A stretch of DNA of 64,000 bases from Alistipes putredinis DSM 17216. Its GTDB lineage: Bacteria; Bacteroidota; Bacteroidia; Bacteroidales; Rikenellaceae. The notes beneath the pieces are model-generated. The model searched no databases. It was given only the letters and a program-made list of their open reading frames with translations, and was not told the DNA's origin. Location: assembly GCF_000154465.1 (NCBI RefSeq), contig NZ_DS499577.1:370013-434012 (forward strand). Reading direction: 5' to 3'. Shown piece after piece: positions 34,874 to 43,024 of the stretch (position 1 is the first letter of the stretch; every line of letters starts with the position of its first letter). A program made the translations under genes and the position numbers.

Positions 34874-34947
34874 CGGTATGGACGGGACTCGAACCCGCGA
34901 CCCCCTGCGTGACAGGCAGGTATTCTAACCAGCTGAACTACCACACC
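34874..34947 (-). tRNA. tRNA-Asp (anticodon GTC)
   Basis: A 74-nt cloverleaf on the minus strand: acceptor GGTGTGG with CCATACC (one G-T), D arm GTTCAGCTGGTTAGAAT, anticodon loop CTGTCAC, T arm CGCGGGTTCGAGTCCCG, discriminator G, CCA not encoded. The 3' side faces the decayed integrase. Confidence 0.95.
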
Positions 34948-35004
34948 GTTTGCTGATTGCGAATGCAAAGGTAGTACAAAAATCTGTATCTCCAAACTTT
35001 TTTC

Positions 35005-35538
35005 TCACTTTTTGAAGAAAGAAAATTGCACGCTTCCGTAACTTCTTGATTGCCAAAAGTGAGGGTCGGACGAAAAATTTATGTTTTTCGAATGTTCGAA
35101 AACGAGAAACCCATCCGGTTTGAGTAAATCGCGTTCCAGTACCAGCCGGATGACCTCTTCGCTGCCCTCCAGATCGTAGGGCGCGTCCGAAAAGATCAGG
35201 TCGAACTGCTTCGCACAGCTTTTCAGGTAGAGGAATACATTGGCTTTGACGGCGAACAGATTGTCGATTCCCAGGTCGGCGGCCGTTTTTTTGATGAAGT
35301 TATAGTGTACGGGATTGATTTCGACCGAAGTGACGCTGTGCACGCCCCGCGAAGCGAATTCGTAGCTGATCGACCCCGTCCCGGCGAATAGGTCCAACAC
35401 GTCGCACTCCTCGAAATCGACCAGGTTTCCCAGTACATTGAACAGGTTCTCCTTGGCGAAGTCGGTCGTCGGGCGTGCCCGCAGATTCTTGGGCGGGTTG
35501 ATTGCCCGTCCCCGATATTTTCCGCTGACTATTCGCAT
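35005..35538 (-). CDS. rsmD: 16S rRNA (guanine(966)-N2)-methyltransferase
   Basis: A 177-residue SAM-dependent methyltransferase. MRIVSGKYRGRAINPP at the start is the RsmD signature; SAM motif I is VLDLFAGTGSISYEFASRG (residues ~46-64) and the catalytic motif IV is SDAPYDL, a DPPY variant with Ala at the second position. It modifies G966 of 16S rRNA in the 30S subunit. The gene overlaps the preceding DUF3822-like gene by 10 bp, so the two are translated together. Confidence 0.92.
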   Translation of the reverse strand: MRIVSGKYRGRAINPPKNLRARPTTDFAKENLFNVLGNLVDFEECDVLDLFAGTGSISYEFASRGVHSVTSVEINPVHYNFIKKTAADLGIDNLFAVKANVFLYLKSCAKQFDLIFSDAPYDLEGSEEVIRLVLERDLLKPDGFLVFEHSKNINFSSDPHFWQSRSYGSVQFSFFKK

Positions 35539-36149
35539 ATGGCGACGTGTTTGAAATATTCACGCAACAGGCGTCCGTCCTGTTTGGTCGGGTTTCCTTC
35601 CAGCCGGATCTCGCAGTTTTCGATCTGCAGCTCCTGCGTCAGCTCCCGGACGTAGAAGAGCAGATCTTCCCCCGTGGGGGCGATGAATGTCTCCGCCAGC
35701 CGCAGGGTTTGCCGTTCCCATACTTTCAGGTAGGCCAGCTCTTCATAACGGAATATCCAGAGGCAGGATGCCGTGAATTCCCCGGTACGTAGCAACGGGG
35801 AGGTCCAGCGTATCTTCTCCTTCAGCCGGGCACGGACTTTCTCTACGGAGGCTTTGTCGGCAGCCATCAAAGCGATGACGGGCTGTTGCGGATCGGAGGT
35901 GAGAATACACTCCTTCTCCGTCGGTTCCATTCCGTTTATACGCATCAGGGCGGGAGCGGCCTTCGCGTCGAACACTTCCCGGGGAACCAGCATGGTTTTG
36001 CCCGTCAATACCTCTATTTCGACCGTTTTTTTCTCTTTGGCCGGTATGTCGAGCTTCTCTTCAGAAAAAGAGTGTCCATCCAGCCTGAGCCGGATGGACA
36101 CATTCTTGATTTCGGGCTTGTTATTCGTCGCCCCAGTTACCTGCTTCAT
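35529..36149 (-). CDS. DUF3822-like conserved protein
   Basis: A 206-residue, probably cytosolic protein without signal peptide or membrane segment. The layout (IRLRLDGHSFSEEKLDIP early, TGKTMLVPREVFDAKAA centrally, EDLLFYVRELTQELQIENCEIRLEGN towards the end, read in parts) matches the Bacteroidetes family commonly annotated DUF3822, which tends to sit beside rsmD and may adopt an actin/FtsA-like ATPase fold. Its function is unknown. It overlaps rsmD downstream and the anchored protein upstream (29 bp). Confidence 0.65.
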   Translation of the reverse strand: MKQVTGATNNKPEIKNVSIRLRLDGHSFSEEKLDIPAKEKKTVEIEVLTGKTMLVPREVFDAKAAPALMRINGMEPTEKECILTSDPQQPVIALMAADKASVEKVRARLKEKIRWTSPLLRTGEFTASCLWIFRYEELAYLKVWERQTLRLAETFIAPTGEDLLFYVRELTQELQIENCEIRLEGNPTKQDGRLLREYFKHVAICE

Positions 36150-36765
36150 TGTTACCTTTCTCCATGGAGCCGAACTTGATGCCTCCGTAGTTGCTGAAGT
36201 TATTCTCCTGATCGTCCACCAGGTTGATTACCTCCTGACGGAAGCGTACCGTGTCGAGGAACATTTTATAAGGTATGCGGCACTCTACGACGGGGATGAC
36301 CACTTTCGATTCGGTGGTCACAAGACCTGCTTCCAATTCGAATTCCGTCTGGTTGTTCGTGCCGGGCACGTAACGCAGGTTGCGAACCTGTTCTGCGGTG
36401 AGCTTTTTCGGCGTGAAGATCGTGTCGATCACGTGTACCCATACCTTTTCGCTGTTCTTGCGGCCGCTCTTTTTCAACTGGGCCATTGCCACCGAGTCAT
36501 CCTCATCGACGATCTTGCGCTCGAACTCCAGCGAGTCGGTCAGCACAAAATTGATCAGCGTGTCGAAATCGCCGGTGAACCGGTTGTACTTCGTTTTGAA
36601 GCTGCGCTCCGCAGTACGGATGTCCTTGATGCGGTCGATGACGCGTGCTTCGCGGGCCGCCTTCTCCTTGGCGAAGATAATCGGAGTCGAAATCTGTTTG
36701 TAGATAACGTATATCAGGCATACGATAACTACGGCAAGTACGATTTGGATGATTCTTTTTGTCAT
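36121..36765 (-). CDS. Conserved membrane-anchored protein, unknown function
   Basis: A 214-residue protein with one N-terminal membrane helix (residues ~5-22, IIQIVLAVVIVCLIYVIY) and a large extracytoplasmic region. KAAREARVIDRIKDIRTAERSFKTKYNRF, read in parts, begins with a helix reminiscent of pseudopilin N-termini (TAERSFKTKYNRFTGDFDTL), but no prepilin peptidase site (GFTLxE) is visible. The remainder is charged with no catalytic pattern. It is the first gene of the three-gene cluster with the DUF3822-like gene and rsmD, with coding overlap. I do not recognise a function. Confidence 0.7.
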   Translation of the reverse strand: MTKRIIQIVLAVVIVCLIYVIYKQISTPIIFAKEKAAREARVIDRIKDIRTAERSFKTKYNRFTGDFDTLINFVLTDSLEFERKIVDEDDSVAMAQLKKSGRKNSEKVWVHVIDTIFTPKKLTAEQVRNLRYVPGTNNQTEFELEAGLVTTESKVVIPVVECRIPYKMFLDTVRFRQEVINLVDDQENNFSNYGGIKFGSMEKGNNEAGNWGDE

Positions 36766-36790
36766 TTTTAAGTTATTTCTAGTAAGTTTG
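36758..36790 (+). promoter_or_regulatory. Promoter of the RecD-like helicase gene
   Basis: TTTG (36758-36761), a 21-nt spacer and TAAGTTTG (36783-36790). The -33 box lies within the start region of the divergent minus-strand gene, so the two transcription units overlap. Confidence 0.5.
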
Positions 36791-36835
36791 TATCAAAATC
36801 CGTCGGCAATACCGCCGTCCTTTACCGATCCGAAG

Positions 36836-38251
36836 ATGCTAAAGACTCATATTGCGACCCAAATTTACGCTAAAATTTGTTTTAATACAACATCTGGTCA
36901 AAAAAAAATCATCGAATCGCTTTCCGAGTATCTGTCCGAAAGCGATCCTGCGGCCATTTTCGTACTGAACGGTTACGCGGGTACCGGAAAGACGACGTTG
37001 ATCGCCGCTCTGGTCGGGGCGCTCAAGGATTGCGGCATCAAACCCGTGTTGCTGGCTCCGACGGGACGGGCGGCCAAGGTGCTGTCCCGTTATTCGGGAG
37101 AACCGGCCCTGACCATTCACAAGCGGATCTACCGCCAGCGCACCAATGCCGACTACGAGTCGAAATTCTCGCTCAACATCAACCAGGAGCGGGGGGCCGT
37201 GTTCATCGTGGACGAGGCTTCGATGCTGGCAAACGGTTCTTCGGACGGGGCGATCTTCGGCAGCGGGGCGCTTCTCGACGATCTGGTGAGTTACGTGCGC
37301 GGCGGGAAGGGCTGCCGGTTGATTCTCGTGGGCGACGATGCGCAGCTTCCGCCGATCGGGGTGGACTACTCCCCGGCGCTCGATCCGAAAGCTCTGTCCG
37401 TCTATGGGGAGGTGGTTTACACGTCGCTGGATGAAGTGGTGCGCCAGGAGGCCGAATCGGGTATTCTGTTCAACGCCACCCTGGTACGCTGCATGCTGGA
37501 GAACGGCATCTGCGAAGTACCGCGATTCAGGATGGATTTCCCTGATATCGAGGTGGTAGAAGGCGGTGAGTTCATGGAGAAGTTGCAGGATTGCTATGAC
37601 CGTTACGGACGCGACGAAACCATCGTCATCACCCGTTCCAACAAACGGGCGAACCGCTACAACGACGGTATTCGCCGTTACGTGCTGGGCGCCGAGGAGG
37701 AGATCGAGAGCGGCGATCTGCTGATGGTCGTCAAGAACAACTACCATTTTACGGAGCGCACCGAAGATTGTCCGATGAATTTTCTGGCCAACGGCGATAT
37801 AGCCAAACTGCGCCGCTTGAGGCGTTTCGAGGATTTTTACGGCTTTCGCTTTGCTACCGCTGTGCTGTCCTTCGCTGACTATAACGACGCCGAGCTGGAG
37901 TGCAAGATCCTGCTCGATACCATTGCCTCGGAGTCCCCGTCGCTGACCCGGGAGGAGAGCAACCGACTCTTTTGCGAGGTGGAAAAGGATTATCTCGATA
38001 TCAAGAGCAAGCTCAAGCGATTCAAAGAAATTCGTGAGAATCCGCACTTTAATGCCGTTCAGGTGAAGTTCGCCTACGCCGTCACCTGCCACAAGGCGCA
38101 GGGTGGTCAGTGGCGGGCGGTTTTCATCGACCGCTGTCTGTTCGGCGACGAGCCGATGACGCGCGACATGCTGCGCTGGCTCTATACGGCGCTGACCCGT
38201 GCGACCGACAAACTCTATCTGGTGAATTTCGATGAACGGTTTTACGAATGA
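36836..38251 (+). CDS. RecD-like/Dda-type DNA helicase
   Basis: A 471-residue superfamily 1B helicase. ATG 36836 lies downstream of the promoter and starts MLKTHIATQIYAKI. Walker A is VLNGYAGTGKTTLIAAL (residues ~42-58), followed by LLAPTGRAAKVLS (motif Ia), VDEASML (Walker B), LVGDDAQLPPIG (motif III), and C-terminal YAVTCHKAQGGQWRAVFID with LYTALTRATDKLYLV (motifs V-VI). No RecD N-terminal RecB/RecC interface is present, so it is of the short, stand-alone type (as Dda or the C-terminal part of RecD2), probably moving 5' to 3' on ssDNA at repair or replication sites. Confidence 0.88.
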   Translation: MLKTHIATQIYAKICFNTTSGQKKIIESLSEYLSESDPAAIFVLNGYAGTGKTTLIAALVGALKDCGIKPVLLAPTGRAAKVLSRYSGEPALTIHKRIYRQRTNADYESKFSLNINQERGAVFIVDEASMLANGSSDGAIFGSGALLDDLVSYVRGGKGCRLILVGDDAQLPPIGVDYSPALDPKALSVYGEVVYTSLDEVVRQEAESGILFNATLVRCMLENGICEVPRFRMDFPDIEVVEGGEFMEKLQDCYDRYGRDETIVITRSNKRANRYNDGIRRYVLGAEEEIESGDLLMVVKNNYHFTERTEDCPMNFLANGDIAKLRRLRRFEDFYGFRFATAVLSFADYNDAELECKILLDTIASESPSLTREESNRLFCEVEKDYLDIKSKLKRFKEIRENPHFNAVQVKFAYAVTCHKAQGGQWRAVFIDRCLFGDEPMTRDMLRWLYTALTRATDKLYLVNFDERFYE

Positions 38252-38498
38252 CCTTCGTTCGGAGGTTGCGAGCGGGGCTTTGCATCCGCAGCATTTCCGG
38301 ATGCGTGCGATCGCCAAGTATCTGCGAGGTCGGGTGGTGGGCGGCTGTCGGTTGCGGAGGCGTTGTTCCCGCGATTCTGCATGGGCCGGATCGGATTGCC
38401 GGTGATGCCGGGCGAAGAGTGAGTCTCTTGCACAGCGCCCCAAAATAGGGGTTGAAACAGGATCATTTGGAAATAAATAATACGATAAATTAAAAATT

Positions 38499-39074
38499 AT
38501 GACAAGCGAACTGCATCCTCTCGAACCTTTTCTGCCTGTCGGGGCACGTCTGCTGATGCTCGGAAGTTTCCCGCCGCAGCGGGTGCGGTGGTCGATGGAC
38601 TTTTTTTACCCGAACTTGCAGAACGATATGTGGCGTATCGTCGGACTGGTATTTTTCGGGGACAAGGGGTATTTTCTGACACCCGACGCGAAACGTTTCG
38701 ACAAGGAACGGATCGTGCGTTTCTGCGAGGAGAAAGGATTGGCTCTTTACGATACGGCCGAAGAGATAATCCGATTGAAAAACAATGCTTCCGACAATTT
38801 TCTTCAAGTAGTGCGCGAGGTCGATCTGGCGCAGTTGTTGGCTGCGGTTCCGACCTGCCGGGCGATCGTGACGACGGGACAGAAGGCTACCGATGTGATC
38901 GTGCGCCTTACCGGTTGCGCCGAGCCGCCTGTGGGAGGGAGTGTGGAGTTCGCCTATGCGGACCGTATGCTTCGGTTTTATCGCATGCCCTCTTCGTCGC
39001 GGGCCTATCCGAAATCGGTGGAGTGGAAGGCGGACTATTACCGGCGGATGTTCGCCGTGTGCGGGATGCTCTGA
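38499..39074 (+). CDS. Uracil-DNA glycosylase family protein
   Basis: A 191-residue protein of the UDG superfamily. LLMLGSFPPQRVRWSMDFFYPNLQNDMWRIVG (residues ~18-49, read in parts) is the MUG/TDG-like region with GSFPP as the water-activating loop; the C-terminal MPSSSRAYPKS corresponds to the minor-groove intercalation loop (family pattern hPSSSPA). Such proteins remove uracil or mismatched thymine from DNA, but this Bacteroidetes branch is untested to my knowledge. The preceding 247 bp (38252-38498) contain no gene. Confidence 0.78.
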   Translation: MTSELHPLEPFLPVGARLLMLGSFPPQRVRWSMDFFYPNLQNDMWRIVGLVFFGDKGYFLTPDAKRFDKERIVRFCEEKGLALYDTAEEIIRLKNNASDNFLQVVREVDLAQLLAAVPTCRAIVTTGQKATDVIVRLTGCAEPPVGGSVEFAYADRMLRFYRMPSSSRAYPKSVEWKADYYRRMFAVCGML

Positions 39075-39129
39075 TCGAATTTCCGATTGGATGAAATCGT
39101 ACTGCGGCGATCTGTCCGCTGTGAGTTTT

Positions 39130-39163
39130 TTCGGGGAAAATATTGGTTTCCCCGAATTTTTCT
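39130..39163 (+). terminator. Intrinsic terminator after the glycosylase gene
   Basis: TTCGGGGAAA (39130-39139) pairs with TTTCCCCGAA (39147-39156), followed by TTTT and more T. It lies 55 bp after the stop. Confidence 0.85.
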
Positions 39164-39192
39164 TTAACTTTATAGAGTTAAATCTATAATTT

Positions 39193-40113
39193 ATGACCGT
39201 TATGAGAAAATTAACTCTGCTTTTGCTCTGCTTGGCGTTGGGGATCGGCGTGTGTGACGCAAAAAAGAAAAATCGAGGGGTGTATTTTCGGACAGATGCC
39301 GAAATCGTGCTGGACAAACCTTATTTCGGGTTGAATGTGAGTAATATGATTCAGGTCGTACTCGAAGCCGACCGAAATCCCGCTTCGGTCCGGGTCGAAA
39401 CCGAAAATGTGCCTGCCGAGGCGGTTTCCGTGCGGGTGCGGCGCGGTGAACTCGTGCTCGCGTGCGACCCCGGAGCCTTGTCGTCCAAGAGAAAGAACGA
39501 TATGTCCAAGCGGGTTGTAGTGTATGTGGGCGCCGCTCCGCTGGAGTCGTTTTCGTTGTCGGGGATGTCCTCCGTTTTTTCCGAGACCGAGATCGATAAA
39601 CCGTCGGTTACGGTCGAATGTATGGGAATGAGCGAGTTCGAATCCAATATTCGTTGCAGAAGCCTGACGATGTCTGTTTCGGGTATGTCGATTTACAAAG
39701 GGCAGGTGGTATGCGAGGATACAGCGACGGTGGAGGCATCCGGAATGAGCCAGGCCGTCGCGGATTTTATGTGCCGGGATTTGGATTGTACGCTGACCGG
39801 TATGTCCGTTTATAATGGAAATGTGAATTGCAGGCAGAAAGCCGAGGTCGCAGTGGATGGTTCGAGCGAATGTACCTTTTCGGGAACAGCTCGGGACCTG
39901 ATGCTGGAAGTGTCGGGCATGAGTCAGTTCAAAGGGAGAAAGTTTTTGGCTTCGGGACTTGCCGACTGTGACATTTCCGGTATGAGTACCGCCTCGGTCG
40001 CAGCGGCGGGATCGCTGAAATATTGTGTGAGCGGTATGAGCGAATTCAACTATTCGGGCGAACCTGTGGTTATCTCGACATCGGTCGATAACGCCACGGT
40101 TCGACACCGTTGA
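39193..40113 (+). CDS. Exported DUF2807 (head GIN domain) protein with Gly-Met-Ser ladder
   Basis: A 306-residue exported protein; start at 39193 or the ATG at 39202, giving a signal peptide (MRKLTLLLLCLALGIGVCDA). The body is a repetitive beta structure of DUF2807 type, in which turns normally read SGSS/SGAS. Here eight of them read GMS: LSGMSSV, CMGMSEF, VSGMSIY, ASGMSQA, LTGMSVY, VSGMSQF, ISGMSTA, VSGMSEF; only DGSSEC keeps the usual form. A beta-solenoid would stack these Met side chains in a row. Family function is unknown; members are abundant in Bacteroidetes envelopes. The protein is alone between two terminators. Confidence 0.82.
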   Translation: MTVMRKLTLLLLCLALGIGVCDAKKKNRGVYFRTDAEIVLDKPYFGLNVSNMIQVVLEADRNPASVRVETENVPAEAVSVRVRRGELVLACDPGALSSKRKNDMSKRVVVYVGAAPLESFSLSGMSSVFSETEIDKPSVTVECMGMSEFESNIRCRSLTMSVSGMSIYKGQVVCEDTATVEASGMSQAVADFMCRDLDCTLTGMSVYNGNVNCRQKAEVAVDGSSECTFSGTARDLMLEVSGMSQFKGRKFLASGLADCDISGMSTASVAAAGSLKYCVSGMSEFNYSGEPVVISTSVDNATVRHR

Positions 40114-40138
40114 TCGACTGCGGGGCCGATTCCTGTAA

Positions 40139-40163
40139 GGGTGTACTATATTGTCGTACACCC
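40139..40163 (+). terminator. Hairpin after the DUF2807 gene
   Basis: GGGTGTAC (40139-40146) pairs with GTACACCC (40156-40163), followed by ATTTATT. A moderate terminator. Confidence 0.6.
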
Positions 40164-40250
40164 ATTTATTGCAGATTATATGAATTATGAATGAATGCAA
40201 TATTCTTTCAATATTCGTTATTTTGAAGTCCTTTTGCTCCGGATTTTTCG

Positions 40251-40259
40251 TATATTTGC
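40251..40259 (+). promoter_or_regulatory. -7 box upstream of mutS
   Basis: TATATTTGC fits the Bacteroidetes -7 consensus. The candidate TTTG boxes are at 14 or 25 nt upstream, neither ideal. Predicted leader about 90 nt. Confidence 0.45.
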
Positions 40260-40357
40260 AGGACGTGGAGCAATCCTGTGGACCGGCATGAGCGAAGTCG
40301 TCCGCCGCCGGATTTTTAGGGTTTACTCCGATGTTTCCGACTTTATCTTGAAAGGTA

Positions 40358-43024
40358 ATGGCAATAGAAAAAAAATATGTTGAAACTCCGCTGATGAAGC
40401 AATATTATGCGGTCAAAGCGGTGCATCCCGATGCGATTCTCCTGTTTCGTGTCGGCGATTTTTACGAAACTTTCGGCGATGATGCGATCAAGGCCAGCGG
40501 AATTCTGGGCATCACCCTGACGCGACGTGCCAACGGAGCCGCGACATTCGTCGAGCTGGCAGGGTTTCCCTATCATGCGATCGACACCTACCTACCCAAG
40601 CTGGTCCGAGCGGGCGAACGCGTGGCGATCTGCGAACAGCTCGAGGATCCCAAACAGGTCAAAGGGCTGGTCAAGCGGGGCGTCATCGAGCTGGTTACGC
40701 CGGGCGTGGTGCTGGGAGATAATATTTTGGCCAACAAGGAAAATACCTATCTGGCGGCGGTCTATTTCGGCCGGAAAAATACCGGCGTGGCTTTTCTCGA
40801 TATTTCAACCGGCGAATTTTATGCCGCCGAGGGCAGCGATGCTTACATCGACAAACTCATTTCCAACCTGGCGCCGAAGGAAATCATCTACCAGCGCGGA
40901 TACGAAGACCGCTTCTCCGATGCGTTCGGCAGTCGGCACTATACCTATCGGCTCGATGAGTGGGTCTTTTCGGAGTCGGTCAACCGGGACAAGCTCTGCA
41001 AGCAGTTCGGCACTCAGTCGCTCAAGGGCTTTGGTATCGAACAGTTCAGCAGCGGCATTTCGGCGGCAGGGGCCATTCTCTACTACCTCGAATTTACCGA
41101 ACATAAGAATACGGCCCATATTTCGTCCATTTCGCGTATCGACCAGGAGGATTACGTTTGGGTCGATAAATTCACGATCCGCAACCTGGAGCTCTTCTCT
41201 TCGAACGGTTCGCGCGAGAAGTGCGCGTTCGCAGACGTGGTCGATCGCACCCTCACGCCGATGGGCGGGCGTCTGCTCAAGCGGTGGATCGCCTTGCCGA
41301 TCAAGGAGATTGATCGCATCAACGAACGTCTGGATGTCGTGCAGCGGTTTTACGACGAGCCCGATTTGGCCGAAAGCGTCGCCGAGCAGATTTCGCAGGT
41401 CGGCGACCTGGAGCGCATCGCTTCGCGCATAGCGGCGGCTCGGGTAACCCCCCGCGAAATCGTACAGCTTAAAAATTCGCTTTCGGCGATCGAACTCCTC
41501 AAAGCCTTGTTGGAATCGACCGACGACGAGCGTCTTCACGCGTTGGCCGAACAGATCGATCTGCTGGCGGAGGTTCGGGAGCGTATTGCCCGCGAGGTTT
41601 ACCCCGACCCGCAGAACAATCAAATTCAGCGGGGCGGCATTATCGCCGACGGCGTGGACGCCGAACTGGACGATCTGCGCCGCATCGCTCTGCATGGCAA
41701 GGATTTCCTGAACCGTATTCAGCAGCGGGAGAGCGAGGCGACGGGAATTCCGTTGAAAATAAGCTACAACAATGTCTTCGGTTATTATATCGAAGTCCGC
41801 AACACGCACAAGGACAAGGTTCCCGAGTCGTGGATCCGCAAGCAGACGCTGGCCAACGCCGAGCGGTATATCACCGAAGAGCTGAAAGAGTATGAAGAAA
41901 AAATTCTCGGTGCCGAGGAGAAGATGCTGTTGATCGAACAGCGGATTTACGCCGAGTTGATCGGGTTCATTACGCATTCCCTGGGAGCTTTGCAGCGGGA
42001 TGCCGCCGTCGTGGCGCGTATCGACTGCCTGCAATCTTTCGCCCGTATCGCTCGGGAGCGCAACTACGTCCGTCCGACGCTCGACGACGGCACGCGCATC
42101 GAAATCCGCCAGGGACGGCATCCGGTGATCGAAACCCTGATGCCGGTGGGAGAGGAGTATATCCCCAACGACTTGCTGCTGGACGATAAGGAGCAGCAGA
42201 TCGTGATGATTACGGGTCCCAACATGTCGGGTAAGTCGGCTTTGCTGCGGCAGACGGCCCTCATTATCCTGATGGCCCAGATGGGGTCGTTCGTCCCGGC
42301 GAAAGCGGCTCATATCGGCGTGGTGGACAAGATTTTCACCCGAGTCGGGGCTTCCGACAACATTTCGCAGGGCGAATCGACCTTCATGGTCGAGATGCTC
42401 GAGTCGGCCAGCATCCTGAACAATGTTTCCGACCGCAGCATCGTCCTGTTGGACGAAATCGGACGCGGTACGAGCACCTACGACGGTATTTCGATCGCCT
42501 GGGCGATGGTCGAATACCTGCACAACCATCCGACGGCCCGTGCCAAGACGCTTTTCGCGACCCACTACCACGAACTCAACGAGATGGAGCAGATGTGCCC
42601 GCGCGTGAAGAACTACCATGTGAGCGTCAAGGAGGTGGATAAGACGATCGTCTTCCTGCGCAAGCTGGAGCGGGGCGGAACGGAGCATTCGTTCGGTATT
42701 CACGTTGCCCGGATGGCCGGAATGCCGGCCTCGGTCGTAGCCCGCGCCGAAGAGATCCTGAAGAATCTGGAGCTGGTATATGGCAACAACGAGATCGTGC
42801 CCAGCAAGAGTCCTCGACGCCGCGACCGAAAAGCGCTCCCCGGAGTTCGCGAGGCGGCGGAAGCGGGGGATCAGACGCGGGGTATGCAGCTTTCGATGTT
42901 CCAACTCGACGATCCAGTGCTGGTGCAGATCCGAGATCAGATCAAGGGGTTGGACATCAATGCTCTCACTCCGATCGAGGCGCTTAATAAATTAAATGAA
43001 ATCAAAAAGATAACTGGATTATGA
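40358..43024 (+). CDS. mutS: DNA mismatch repair protein MutS
   Basis: An 888-residue MutS1. The mismatch-reading Phe-x-Glu motif is in LFRVGDFYETFGDDA (residues ~28-42). The connector, lever and clamp regions follow, then Walker A TGPNMSGKSALLRQ (~residues 620-633), VGASDNISQGESTFMVEM, Walker B VLLDEIGRGTSTYDG and the ATHYHEL motif. The C-terminal ~80 residues form the tetramerisation tail. It recognises mismatches and recruits MutL with ATP; mutL is not in the window. The stop overlaps the start of the WG-repeat gene (ATGA). Confidence 0.96.
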   Translation: MAIEKKYVETPLMKQYYAVKAVHPDAILLFRVGDFYETFGDDAIKASGILGITLTRRANGAATFVELAGFPYHAIDTYLPKLVRAGERVAICEQLEDPKQVKGLVKRGVIELVTPGVVLGDNILANKENTYLAAVYFGRKNTGVAFLDISTGEFYAAEGSDAYIDKLISNLAPKEIIYQRGYEDRFSDAFGSRHYTYRLDEWVFSESVNRDKLCKQFGTQSLKGFGIEQFSSGISAAGAILYYLEFTEHKNTAHISSISRIDQEDYVWVDKFTIRNLELFSSNGSREKCAFADVVDRTLTPMGGRLLKRWIALPIKEIDRINERLDVVQRFYDEPDLAESVAEQISQVGDLERIASRIAAARVTPREIVQLKNSLSAIELLKALLESTDDERLHALAEQIDLLAEVRERIAREVYPDPQNNQIQRGGIIADGVDAELDDLRRIALHGKDFLNRIQQRESEATGIPLKISYNNVFGYYIEVRNTHKDKVPESWIRKQTLANAERYITEELKEYEEKILGAEEKMLLIEQRIYAELIGFITHSLGALQRDAAVVARIDCLQSFARIARERNYVRPTLDDGTRIEIRQGRHPVIETLMPVGEEYIPNDLLLDDKEQQIVMITGPNMSGKSALLRQTALIILMAQMGSFVPAKAAHIGVVDKIFTRVGASDNISQGESTFMVEMLESASILNNVSDRSIVLLDEIGRGTSTYDGISIAWAMVEYLHNHPTARAKTLFATHYHELNEMEQMCPRVKNYHVSVKEVDKTIVFLRKLERGGTEHSFGIHVARMAGMPASVVARAEEILKNLELVYGNNEIVPSKSPRRRDRKALPGVREAAEAGDQTRGMQLSMFQLDDPVLVQIRDQIKGLDINALTPIEALNKLNEIKKITGL

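Noticed and set aside
34690..34995. A 101-codon minus-strand frame
   Set aside because: It runs straight through tRNA-Asp and its terminator, so it is not a protein gene.
36839..38443. A 534-codon minus-strand frame
   Set aside because: It mirrors the RecD-like helicase on the other strand and has no motifs of its own.
38252..38498. Short plus-strand frame between the helicase and glycosylase genes
   Set aside because: The translation is Arg/Ser/Cys-rich with no pattern and overlaps the helicase end.
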